Shown: piece by piece, positions 1-6,806 of the stretch
How positions within the stretch are numbered: the first letter of the stretch is position 1
Layout of the letters: each line of letters starts with the position of its first letter
Assembly: GCA_046297395.1 (NCBI GenBank)
Contig: JBKCNM010000069.1
Coordinates: 1-10,664, forward strand
Origin: JBEICQ01 sp046297395
GTDB lineage: Bacteria > Bacteroidota > Bacteroidia > UBA4408
Length of the DNA stretch: 10,664 nt
Direction: 5' to 3'
Position numbers and translations under genes: made by a program
The notes under the pieces: model-generated
Told to the model about the DNA's origin: nothing
What the model saw: only the letters and a program-made list of their open reading frames with translations
Database searches by the model: none

Positions 1-1
1 A

Positions 2-622
2 CAGTATCCGGCAGGTTCAGTGTTTTGTGCATCAGGTCCAACAGTTATTGTTGATGTAACAAACCCAACTACTGGAAAAATATGGATGGATCGAAACTTA
101 GGAGCTAGCCAGATAGCTTCAAGCAGCACCGATACCAACTCCTATGGCGATTTATACCAATGGGGCCGCAGAAGTGATGGGCATCAGTGTCGCTATTCCG
201 ACACAACATTCACATTAAGCAGCACAGACCAACCTGCACATGGCAGTTTTATTTTAGCTCCAAACTCCCCATATAACTGGGGCAGCCTACAAAACAACAA
301 TTTATGGCAGGGTGTAAATGGGGTAAACAACCCTTGCCCGAGTGGTTATCGTTTGCCAACGAATGCCGAGTTGGATGCAGAACGCGCAAGCTGGAGCCAA
401 AATAACAGCGCCGGTGCCTTTGCTTCTCCGCTGAAATTGCCTGTGGCTGGCCGCCGCTTCTACAGCAATGGTTCGCTCAACTCTGTGGGGTCCAACGGCC
501 GGTATTGGAGCAGTACGGTTAATGGCATCTTCGCCGTCAACCTCAACTTCATCAGCAGCAATGACTACATGAACGACTCCAACCGAGCACACGGACTCTC
601 TGTGCGTTGCCTCAAGGATTAG
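2..622 (+). CDS. C-terminal part of a FISUMP-domain (Fibrobacter succinogenes major paralogous domain) protein, cut by window edge
   Basis: The frame is open to the left edge. An in-frame GTG at 20 is inside the conserved YPAGSVFC stretch, so it is not the start; the true start lies outside the window. The visible ~206 residues show the FISUMP signature: VTNPTTGKIWMDRNLGASQ, then YGDLYQWGR, then NPCPSGYRLPTNAEL, then GRYWSST, ending in GLSVRCLKD. Domains of this kind are common, often as many paralogues, in secreted or surface proteins of Bacteroidota and Fibrobacteres; their molecular role is mostly unknown. The end is the normal end of the domain, with no type IX sorting domain after it, so any signal peptide or sorting element must lie upstream. 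The last 35 codons are rich in AAC/AGC/GAC/TAC. Confident in the family, not in any function. Confidence 0.85.
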   Translation, partial: QYPAGSVFCASGPTVIVDVTNPTTGKIWMDRNLGASQIASSSTDTNSYGDLYQWGRRSDGHQCRYSDTTFTLSSTDQPAHGSFILAPNSPYNWGSLQNNNLWQGVNGVNNPCPSGYRLPTNAELDAERASWSQNNSAGAFASPLKLPVAGRRFYSNGSLNSVGSNGRYWSSTVNGIFAVNLNFISSNDYMNDSNRAHGLSVRCLKD

Positions 623-653
623 AATTCATTTGATTCATTTAACAATTGGGGTT

Positions 654-683
654 TGGGGCGAAGTCCCAGAGAAATTTTTTTTT
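654..683 (+). terminator. Possible weak rho-independent terminator after the FISUMP gene
   Basis: A short stem TGGGG / TCCCA (one G-T pair, loop CGAAG) at 654-668 is followed by GAGAAA and nine T residues (675-683). It lies 32 bp after the stop codon. The stem is short and the T run starts six bases after it, so this is a modest candidate. Confidence 0.35.
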
Positions 684-686
684 GAG

Positions 687-760
687 AATGCCCAGCTACC
701 ACAAGCGTCCCGCTTATTGAATGATAAAAAATCACATTTGCAACAAGTGGGATGCTTGCG
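687..760 (+). repeat. REP-like palindromic repeat, copy 1 (upstream of the MNT/HEPN pair)
   Basis: This 74-bp unit recurs at 1563-1635 with about nine mismatches and one gap; blocks of 16 nt (695-710) and 25 nt (starting TTGAATGATA) are identical. Arms at 699-715 and 745-761 can pair along 17 positions with two G-T pairs and one mismatch, around a 29-nt AT-rich loop that itself holds TGATAAAAAATCA. Each arm also contains its own small palindrome (AAGCG-TCC-CGCTT; CAAGT-GGGAT-GCTTG), which resembles paired REP units of the sort mobilised by RAYT transposases. No transposase is in the window, so a miniature inverted-repeat element is an equal alternative. Confidence 0.7.
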
Positions 761-818
761 GCTTAGGTGGCCGATTTTCAGTAAGTATTTGAAACCCGTC
801 AAAATATTTTTTTTTTCC

Positions 819-826
819 TAAATTTG
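819..826 (+). promoter_or_regulatory. Candidate Bacteroidota -7 box (TAAATTTG) for the MNT gene
   Basis: TAAATTTG matches the TAnnTTTG -7 consensus of Bacteroidota. It ends five bases before the ATG at 832, so the transcript would be nearly leaderless. A TTTG at 788-791 is present but its spacing (27 nt) is longer than usual, so the -33 element is not convincing. Confidence 0.35.
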
Positions 827-831
827 CTTTA

Positions 832-1131
832 ATGGGAGTGTTAGATAAAAACCTTGAAGAGATTAGATTGCTATGTACGATGTATAAGGTGGAGAGTATG
901 TATCTTTTCGGGTCAGCTACTAACTCAAACTTTACTAACAATAGCGACATTGACTTTCTCGTGAAATTCAAAAACATGGATTTGTCAGATTATTTTGACA
1001 ACTACATGAGTTTAAAAAGCAGGTTAGAAAAAATATGTGGTCGTAGTGTTGATTTGGTTGAGGAGCAAACATTAAGAAACCCAATCCTTATAAACTCTAT
1101 AAAAAATTCAAAGGAGCTTATATATGGATGA
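832..1131 (+). CDS. mntA: MNT-domain nucleotidyltransferase, MntA-like antitoxin of a HEPN/MNT toxin-antitoxin pair
   Basis: The 99-residue protein is a minimal nucleotidyltransferase. It has the GSX10DXD motif (G27, S28, D39, D41 in LFGSA...SDIDFLV) and a third acidic residue, D74, in VDLVEE. Family knowledge: in HEPN/MNT pairs, characterised in Shewanella, MntA neutralises the HepT RNase by adding AMP to a tyrosine near its active site. All catalytic residues are present, so the enzyme looks intact. Its stop overlaps the start of the HEPN gene by 8 nt (ATGGATGA at 1124-1131), the usual gene order with coupled translation. The gene is clearly more AT-rich than the surrounding loci and the pair is bounded by repeats, which suggests acquisition. 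Its partner toxin is broken, so its present role is uncertain; it might still act on another HEPN protein. Confidence 0.85.
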   Translation: MGVLDKNLEEIRLLCTMYKVESMYLFGSATNSNFTNNSDIDFLVKFKNMDLSDYFDNYMSLKSRLEKICGRSVDLVEEQTLRNPILINSIKNSKELIYG

Positions 1132-1465
1132 GAGAATTCTTAAATGGTTATACGACATAAAATTGAGTATAGAGGAAATTGAATCTTTTTTTGAGGACGA
1201 CGAATGAGATTTTTATTAATACAAATCCAATTTAATGCTCAAAAGAGCAGTAGAAAGAAACCTCGAAATCATTGGGGAGGCTGTAAATAGAATTATTACT
1301 CGTGACAGCTCATACAACGAAACGATAAGTAATGCTAAATCAATTGTTGGTTTGAGAAATCAGGTTATTCATGCGTATGACAATATATCTGATGAAAATA
1401 TTTGGTCAATACTTATAAATCACCTTCCTAAGTTGAAAGTTGAAGTGGAATTTTTAATTAAATAA
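1124..1465 (+). pseudogene. hepT: HEPN-domain (HepT-like, DUF86) RNase toxin interrupted by two in-frame stop codons
   Basis: Starting from the ATG that overlaps the MNT stop, the frame reads MDERILKWLYDIKLSIEEIE SFFEDDE (split here), meets TGA at 1205-1207, then DFY, then TAA at 1217-1219, and continues in the same frame as YKSNLMLKRAVERN to the stop at 1463-1465. Both halves align with one continuous HEPN protein of about 113 residues, the usual family size. No indel is needed: each stop can arise by one substitution (CGA to TGA, AAA to TAA). The RX4HXY active-site motif, RNQVIHAY (R78, H83, Y85 of the read-through product), lies after the stops. Re-initiation at ATG 1235 would give a 76-residue piece lacking the first helix; no Shine-Dalgarno-like sequence precedes it. 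Recoding is unlikely because TGA ends other genes here, including its MNT partner. Most likely an inactivated toxin. Confidence 0.8.
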
Positions 1466-1562
1466 ACCCAGAGCAACTATAGTTAATACCAGTAATACTC
1501 AATTTTTTTCGCAACTTCGGCTGGTCAGCTGCTTTAGTTGACTTGTATTGCATATCCTGTAA

Positions 1563-1635
1563 AATGCTCGCTACCACAAGCGTCCAGTTTGTTGAATGAT
1601 AAAAAATCACATTTGCCACAAGCGGGAAGGTTGGG
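1563..1635 (+). repeat. REP-like palindromic repeat, copy 2 (junction with the rhodopsin remnant)
   Basis: Direct-orientation copy of the unit at 687-760, about 87% identical. The long stem is more degraded than in copy 1, but the left mini-hairpin is kept with a G-T pair (ACAAGC / GTTTGT around GTCCA). Its right end runs into the rhodopsin coding sequence: rhodopsin-like residues begin at about 1626-1629, so repeat and gene fragment overlap by a few bases. It lies 98 bp after the HEPN stop. Confidence 0.7.
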
Positions 1636-1811
1636 CCATCTATCCTTTTGGATACATCCTTGGAACACCGGGCGGCTTGTTCGGCATCCAACTGGTTGCT
1701 GATCCTGCAGCTGCATCTCATGCCATGGATATTGTGTACAACATCGCCGATGCCATCAACAAAATTGGATTCGGTCTGGTGATTTACACACTCTCCAGAA
1801 GCGAAGAGTAA
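1596..1811 (+). pseudogene. 5'-truncated microbial (type I) rhodopsin: helices F and G only
   Basis: The reading frame from ATG 1596 encodes 71 residues. The first ten come from the repeat; from residue 11 the protein reads EGWAIYPFGYILGTPGG and, later, DIVYNIADAINKIGFGLVIY. These match the end of helix F (WxxYPxGY) and helix G of proteorhodopsin-type pumps, including the lysine that binds retinal as a Schiff base (K56, codon 1761-1763). Helices A-E, including the proton acceptor and donor positions, are absent, so the piece cannot be a working pump and its ion specificity cannot be told. A strong terminator 43 bp after the stop fits the original gene end. Codons show no internal stop, so the truncation may be recent. 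No carotenoid or retinal synthesis gene is visible nearby. Confidence 0.75.
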
Positions 1812-1854
1812 TTCCCGGATTTCATCTACTGATATTACACATTAGTTTTATCCG

Positions 1855-1882
1855 AAAAGCCTTCCTGCGTGAAGGCTTTTTT
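1855..1882 (+). terminator. Rho-independent terminator after the rhodopsin remnant
   Basis: Perfect 10-bp stem AAAAGCCTTC / GAAGGCTTTT with a 6-nt loop CTGCGT (1865-1870), running into T residues to 1882. The A-rich upstream arm makes it potentially usable in both directions. The following stretch to 2100 holds no gene that I can support. Confidence 0.85.
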
Positions 1883-2151
1883 ATTGTAGGTACCCCATCA
1901 CCTGTGTAAAGAGAAAAACGATGCTTGAAACCAGTTAGCAGGTTTGCGCACAAAGCATTTTTTCATCAACAAATGATGCACCTGTAACAATTGTTTTTCC
2001 TGTCAATCTTCTTTGCACTTTTTGCTTGCGCCATCTTTTCAGTTGGTCCCTCTTTTTTTAAGGAAATCAAATATCTTTTTCAGGTTGTATCTTTAACGGG
2101 ATGAGATTTTTTTAATCACTTATTTTATGCTGTGGTTGCTTTGTACACCTT

Positions 2152-3699
2152 GTGCAAGGACAATGCATCAGCAATGATTTTTCTACTGAACACTTGTTTA
2201 ACAAAGCCACCCTGGTGGTTGAGGGCAAAGTACTTTCTCAGTCAGTGCAGCATCATGGCAATCACCTGTATACTCAAAGTAATTTTAAGCCCAGCCTCTG
2301 TCTCAAAGGAGCTGTCTCTTCCGAAATCTGTGTTTTGCATGAAGGTGGCGAAACGGATACCCTCCTTGAGCTTGCCTTTCCTTCCGCATCACTTCGTTTG
2401 GGAGCCTCTTACAGATTATACCTGGAGCCTGTTCCTCATAAACCGGGCTCTTGGCGATGCCTGGGTGCGCAGGCAGGTGCACAAGTGCTGAATACTATTT
2501 CCCCGCAGAATCATCTTTCTCTCAAAGATTTTTCTGTACCTGTAATCACCGGTGTTTTCCCGGCTTCACTGGCCTCAGGACGAAATGAAAAAATAAGCAT
2601 CCTGGGCAGCGGCTTCGGCAACACAAATGCAAACGGACAAGTGTTGTTCAGCGACGCCAATGCAGGTGGAAGCGAATTCAGCGCAGCACCCCTTGGCGAT
2701 TTCCTTTTGTGGAGCGATTCAAAAATAGAACTGTATGTACCCGACTTTGCCGGCACCGGTCCCATCAGGGTGGTGAAGAATGGTGTGGGCGTTAACAGCG
2801 CACCACTGCAAATTGAATGGGCAAGAACCAATTACATCAAAGACAACACGGCCTACCAACCTTTGCTGCAAGACAAAAATAGCACCGGAGGATATTTTTT
2901 TTCATGCACAGGCAAACTCGCCAACGATAGTTTAGCGGTGGCACGCATCAGGGAAGCCATACGCACATGGAGATGTGCAACAGGAATCAATTTCAGCTAT
3001 GCAAAGGAGCCGGAAGGACAAACAGAAAATATTCAGTTTGCCGATCCGGGTGAACTCGCCACAGGTGTGCTCGGCATCTGCTACACCACCTTCTCAGGTT
3101 GCACCGACAAGGATTGGTATGTGTCCCGCATCAACATCCGCTTCCGCGATTCCATCAACTGGCACATGCAGGAAGAGATGCCCTCAACACAGGCATTCGA
3201 CTTTTTTTCCGTGGCATTGCATGAGCTGGGTCATGCCATGATGCTCGGACATGTGATTGATGCCACAGATGTGATGCATTACAGCATCGGCAAAGGCATC
3301 GCAAGAAGAAATCCTACTGCTGCCAATATAGAAGCCGGAGACTATGTGATGCTGCAATCAGCTTCGGAGGTATGTGCCCAACAAGCTTTGCGCAAACTCA
3401 ACCCATCCATGTGTACAGATGAGGAGGTTTCTTTTTTTGCTTTCAACAATGCAAAGCTCTATCCTAATCCGGTAAACGAATCCCTCTTTATCGAACTTTT
3501 TACCGACAGGAATATCAATGGCACCGCCGAACTTTTTGATTTGATGGGGAAATTAATGTGGAGTGTCCCCCTCGATTTACTTGCCGGCAGAAACGCATAC
3601 CGGGCCGATCTTGCCAACAACCTGGCATCGGGCATTTATCTCTTCAGGATAAAAGCAGAAGGCAATCTCCTCGAAAGCAAACTTGTATTGTCGCGTTAA
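2152..3699 (+). CDS. Secreted matrixin-like zinc metalloprotease with IPT/TIG domain and type IX secretion sorting domain; start region damaged
   Basis: From GTG 2152 (515 residues): an N-terminal beta-rich region opening CISNDFSTEHLFNKATLVVE; an IPT/TIG domain at ~126-223; a peptidase domain at ~224-405 with zinc motif HELGHAMMLGH (H357, E358, H361, H367) and Met-turn VMHY (M375); and a type A C-terminal sorting domain at ~430-515 (KLYPNPVNES ... GIYLFRI). This is the layout of Bacteroidota matrixin-family (M10-like) exoproteases exported by Sec and then the type IX system. The frame is open back to 2116, and the extra codons SLILCCGCFVHLVQG look like the core of a signal peptide. The natural ATG at 2101 (MRFF) is in the same frame but is cut off by TAA at 2113-2115. 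GTG 2152 alone would leave no signal peptide, so the gene may be non-functional or wrongly sequenced at a T7 run. Its stop overlaps the psuG stop on the other strand. Confidence 0.8.
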   Translation: MQGQCISNDFSTEHLFNKATLVVEGKVLSQSVQHHGNHLYTQSNFKPSLCLKGAVSSEICVLHEGGETDTLLELAFPSASLRLGASYRLYLEPVPHKPGSWRCLGAQAGAQVLNTISPQNHLSLKDFSVPVITGVFPASLASGRNEKISILGSGFGNTNANGQVLFSDANAGGSEFSAAPLGDFLLWSDSKIELYVPDFAGTGPIRVVKNGVGVNSAPLQIEWARTNYIKDNTAYQPLLQDKNSTGGYFFSCTGKLANDSLAVARIREAIRTWRCATGINFSYAKEPEGQTENIQFADPGELATGVLGICYTTFSGCTDKDWYVSRINIRFRDSINWHMQEEMPSTQAFDFFSVALHELGHAMMLGHVIDATDVMHYSIGKGIARRNPTAANIEAGDYVMLQSASEVCAQQALRKLNPSMCTDEEVSFFAFNNAKLYPNPVNESLFIELFTDRNINGTAELFDLMGKLMWSVPLDLLAGRNAYRADLANNLASGIYLFRIKAEGNLLESKLVLSR

Positions 3700-4604
3700 G
3701 CATGCAATGCAGCCGCAATTTTTGCCGCAAGCATGGCATTGTTTTTCACCAGGGCAATATTTGCATCAAGACTTCTGCCTTTGGTTTCTTCCATGATGGA
3801 TGCGAGTAAAAATGGTGTAATCTCTTTGCCTGATACTCGCGCAAGTGCGGCTTTGTCCAGGGCTTTGATGATAAAACTTTCCATTTCATCATAAGGAATT
3901 TCATCTGCCTCCGGAATAGGATTGGCTACCAGCACACCGCCATGTAAGCCGCAATCCCATTTGGTTTTAAGCATCCTGGCAACATCCTCAACAGCATCCA
4001 AGCGAAAAGGACTTTTGAATCCGCTTTGGCGTGAATAAAAAGCAGGGAAATCATGCTGTCCGTAAGTGATTACCGGAATACCCAGCGTTTCCAGATATTC
4101 CAGGGTCAGGCCAATGTCGAGAATAGATTTTACACCGGCAGAAACCACCGCCACATCGCAGTGCATCATCTCCGGCAAATCTGCCGACACATCCATGCTC
4201 TCTTGGGCATGTCTGTGTACACCGCCTGTTCCACCGGTGGCAAACAAACGAATACCTGCCATGTGTGCAATGCGCATGGTGGCTGCTACTGTGGTGGCGC
4301 CCACACTTTTTTGGGAGAGCACCAGAGGCATATCCCTTACACTTACTTTATGTACCTCACCCGGTTTGGCAAGTTTCAGCAATTGTTCCTTATCAAGACC
4401 TGCGCAGCATTTCCCGTCCATGATGGCAATGGTGGCCGGAACAGCACCATGTTCCCTTACGCATGCTTCCACTTCAAGCGCTGTTTCATAATTGCGGGGC
4501 CAGGGCATGCCGTGAGAAATAATCGTAGATTCCAAGGCAACCACCGGTAGGCCTTTCATCAGGGCATCTTCTACTTCGGGATGAATATTTAAATAGTCAG
4601 ACAT
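3696..4604 (-). CDS. psuG: Pseudouridine-5'-phosphate glycosidase
   Basis: PsuG splits the C-C glycosidic bond of pseudouridine 5'-phosphate, giving uracil and ribose 5-phosphate in the cytoplasm. The 302-residue protein has full family length and the expected signatures: ALESTIISHG with E25, HKVSVRD with K86, the GGTGGVHR loop, SADLPE with D142, and AGVKSILDIG with K159. These line up with E. coli E31, K93, D149 and K166, the last being the lysine that forms the ribose adduct. The ATG overlaps the psuK stop by 8 nt (ATGTCTGA on the minus strand), so translation is probably coupled. Its stop codon shares a TTAA with the convergent protease gene; no terminator is seen between them. No pseudouridine transporter is in the window. 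High confidence. Confidence 0.95.
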   Translation of the reverse strand: MSDYLNIHPEVEDALMKGLPVVALESTIISHGMPWPRNYETALEVEACVREHGAVPATIAIMDGKCCAGLDKEQLLKLAKPGEVHKVSVRDMPLVLSQKSVGATTVAATMRIAHMAGIRLFATGGTGGVHRHAQESMDVSADLPEMMHCDVAVVSAGVKSILDIGLTLEYLETLGIPVITYGQHDFPAFYSRQSGFKSPFRLDAVEDVARMLKTKWDCGLHGGVLVANPIPEADEIPYDEMESFIIKALDKAALARVSGKEITPFLLASIMEETKGRSLDANIALVKNNAMLAAKIAAALHA

Positions 4605-5526
4605 ATTCAGGATAGTATGTGTGCATCAGTGCTTCGAGTTTTTTTGCGTTGAGGTTTTCGAGAACAGGTCCCTTTTGACCAATCACCGCATAAGCGAGTG
4701 AATGACCTGCAGCCATGCTTTTTGCTTCATTATATCCACTGAGTTTGGCATACAGATAGCCGGCAAGAGCGGCATCGCCTGCTCCGGTAGTGTCAACAAC
4801 TTCTACAGGAAAGGTGCCCAGATGTTGCACCGCATCACCTGTGTAAAGCGAAGAGCCTTTGGGGCCTTTTCTTACCCATACCTGCTGCAAACCTTTTTGC
4901 TGTAGTATTTTTACAAGGTCAATTTCTTCACCATTTGCATTTGCCAGTGCAGGAAGCTCATCCTGATTGGGCGTCATCAAACTTACCCCTTGCAGAGACA
5001 AGGCAGAGAGTGCTCGCGCCCGAGGCACCGATACAGGTTCTATCACCAGGGGAACCTGATGGGCATCACAAAATGAAATAAGAAATGAAATCACATCCTC
5101 ATGCAGGTTTGCATCACATACAACGACGGCTGCATCCTGAAGTGAAGCAGTGTGACTTTTCAGGTACTCTCGCGTAATCACCTGTCTGCTGATGTCGTGA
5201 CACATGGCAGCAAACAAAGTACCCGCAGGTTGCAGGAAGGAGGTATATCTCCCCGAAGGATGATTGGCTCTTACCAGCAAATCAAGGTTGACCCCATTGT
5301 TGTGAAGCACTTTGCGGATCCATTCTGCTTCGGAATCATTGCCCACAGCAGAAATCAATTTTACCGGCATCCCCAGAAGGGCAAGATGTCTTGAAATATT
5401 GGCAACCACTCCTCCAATGTATGTATGAGAATGTGCCGGATTGGATGTTCCGGGGATGATCTCTTTGTCTGCAAAAAAAATCTCATCCACCATGATCGCG
5501 CCCACACAAATAACTTCCCTTTTCAT
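4597..5526 (-). CDS. psuK: PfkB-family sugar kinase, probable pseudouridine kinase
   Basis: The 309-residue protein has PfkB (ribokinase-like) features: N-terminal GGVVANISRHLALLG (residues 38-52), PNQDE at 186-190, and the ATP/anion-hole motif DTTGAGD (245-251) with D251 as catalytic base. PfkB kinases differ in substrate, but the 8-nt overlap with psuG makes pseudouridine the likely one: PsuK makes pseudouridine 5'-phosphate, the substrate of PsuG. I chose ATG 5526 (MKREVICVGAIMVDE) because it begins at the usual first strand; a TTG at 5541 would add five residues of no clear value. The gene lies 120 bp after the desaturase stop on the same strand, with a 14-bp palindrome in that gap that could be an operator. 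Confidence 0.9.
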   Translation of the reverse strand: MKREVICVGAIMVDEIFFADKEIIPGTSNPAHSHTYIGGVVANISRHLALLGMPVKLISAVGNDSEAEWIRKVLHNNGVNLDLLVRANHPSGRYTSFLQPAGTLFAAMCHDISRQVITREYLKSHTASLQDAAVVVCDANLHEDVISFLISFCDAHQVPLVIEPVSVPRARALSALSLQGVSLMTPNQDELPALANANGEEIDLVKILQQKGLQQVWVRKGPKGSSLYTGDAVQHLGTFPVEVVDTTGAGDAALAGYLYAKLSGYNEAKSMAAGHSLAYAVIGQKGPVLENLNAKKLEALMHTYYPEYV

Positions 5527-5592
5527 GCCCGCAAGGTACAACTAAATAAAAAGTTTTTTTTACCCAATGGTATGATGCCTTCAATGCACCTT

Positions 5593-5606
5593 CCTGATAT
5601 ATCAGG
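5593..5606. promoter_or_regulatory. Perfect 14-bp palindrome upstream of psuK (possible operator)
   Basis: CCTGATATATCAGG is its own reverse complement and sits 67 bp upstream of the psuK ATG and 44 bp after the desaturase stop. No T run follows on either strand, so it does not look like a terminator. A dimeric regulator site of psuKG is a reasonable guess, without direct support. Confidence 0.35.
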
Positions 5607-5646
5607 GACAGCAAATGAAACAATATGGGGTTTGTGCAAAAGCTTG

Positions 5647-6759
5647 TCAGGCAGCTTGCAACTCCGGGAGGCTTCCGGTTCCGAGTGCCTTCAATTGCTG
5701 GATATGCGAACGCAAAGCTGCTCCAAAGGTGGGTGCTTCCAAATAAGGAATCCCATACTCTTCGGCAGTTTCTTTCACAATTTCGGCAATGGCCGGGTAA
5801 TGCACATGGCAAATGGTGGGGAACAAGTGGTGCTCCACCTGGTAATTCAATCCACCAAGATACCAGGTGATGAGCCTGTTTTTGCGCGCAAAGTTCACGG
5901 TGGTTTGCAACTGGTGTATGGCCCAGTCATTCTCAATTTCGTTCTGGTTGTTCTGCACCGGATGAGAGGCTTCTTCAACAGAGTGTGCCAGCTGGAAGAT
6001 TACGCTCAGGATGATGCCACATACCATATGCAGAACCACAAATCCAAACAACACCTGTCCGAAGCTGTATCCAAAATAATACACAGGAACAAAAATGATG
6101 TAGGCGAAATAAAAGATTTTGACAAAAGCAAGGATGAAAGCATTTTTGATGTACTCACTTTGGCTCGAACGATTCACTCCGTTTTTACGGTATTTAATGA
6201 ACTGCACGATGTCTTTTAGCGTTACCCAATAAAGGGACATGATGGCGTAGAAAAAGAAGATGTAGATGTGCTGAAAACGATGGAATTTTTTTAAACGACT
6301 GTGGGGAGACAGGCGAAAAAGGAGTTTGTCATCGATATCATCATCCATCTCATACACATTGGTATAGGTATGATGAAGAATGTTGTGCTGCATTTTCCAG
6401 TTAAATACAAGTCCGCCTACCAGGTTCAAGGACGAACCTGCCAATTTGTTTACAAGTGGATTGGAGGAATAAGCATGATGATTGGCATCATGCATCACAT
6501 TCATGCCAATCCCTGCCATGGCAAATCCTGCCAATGCATAAGAAAATGTCAACTGCCAGGTGCTTTGGTGAAACACCATCAGCCCAACAATTGGAAGGAT
6601 GTATAAAAGAAGCATCACCACTGTTTTTGTGATCATGCCGGCATTTGCATGCTTGGAGAGATGGTTATCGGTAAAATAGGCATCCACTCTTTTCCGCAAT
6701 TCGGCGGCAAAGTTGGTCCTGTTTTTTTGTACAAATTTGATTTTTGCTTTTTGCTTCAT
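5647..6759 (-). CDS. Membrane fatty acid desaturase (acyl-lipid/acyl-CoA type, three histidine boxes)
   Basis: The 370-residue protein is a diiron membrane desaturase that would introduce a double bond into a fatty acyl chain. The three histidine boxes are intact: HDANHH (90-95), HNILHH (125-130) and QVEHH (307-311, in NYQVEHHLFP). The QxxHH third box, with Q in place of the first H, is typical of the front-end/linoleoyl-CoA-desaturase-like group. Hydrophobic segments lie at ~45-63, ~70-88, ~166-180, ~208-230 and ~236-256. No cytochrome b5 domain is fused, so electrons must come from another protein. Position of the double bond and whether the substrate is lipid- or CoA-bound cannot be told. 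A -7-like box lies 48 bp upstream of the ATG. The divergent neighbour is an unknown membrane protein gene. Confidence 0.9.
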   Translation of the reverse strand: MKQKAKIKFVQKNRTNFAAELRKRVDAYFTDNHLSKHANAGMITKTVVMLLLYILPIVGLMVFHQSTWQLTFSYALAGFAMAGIGMNVMHDANHHAYSSNPLVNKLAGSSLNLVGGLVFNWKMQHNILHHTYTNVYEMDDDIDDKLLFRLSPHSRLKKFHRFQHIYIFFFYAIMSLYWVTLKDIVQFIKYRKNGVNRSSQSEYIKNAFILAFVKIFYFAYIIFVPVYYFGYSFGQVLFGFVVLHMVCGIILSVIFQLAHSVEEASHPVQNNQNEIENDWAIHQLQTTVNFARKNRLITWYLGGLNYQVEHHLFPTICHVHYPAIAEIVKETAEEYGIPYLEAPTFGAALRSHIQQLKALGTGSLPELQAA

Positions 6760-6806
6760 TGAATGTTTTTTGGTTTGATCCTTCTGTTCACAAACAGGAA
6801 TCCCAA

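Noticed and set aside
1205..1219. Stop-codon recoding or programmed frameshift in the HEPN gene
   Set aside because: Two different stop codons occur 12 bp apart in the same frame, TGA is used as a normal stop by neighbouring genes, and no frame change is needed; point mutation is simpler.
687..1635. CRISPR array or integron-type array
   Set aside because: There are only two copies, 876 bp apart, with genes between them, no regular spacers and no cas or integrase gene.
1458..1721. Minus-strand frames across the second repeat
   Set aside because: They run through the repeat and antisense to the rhodopsin fragment, with no domain features.
2132..2491. 119-codon plus-strand frame overlapping the protease start
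   Set aside because: It is out of frame with the protease, whose signal-peptide-like and N-terminal residues fit the other frame better.
5425..6219. 264-codon plus-strand frame across the psuK-desaturase border
   Set aside because: It is antisense to the conserved desaturase histidine boxes and the psuK start; it is a shadow frame.
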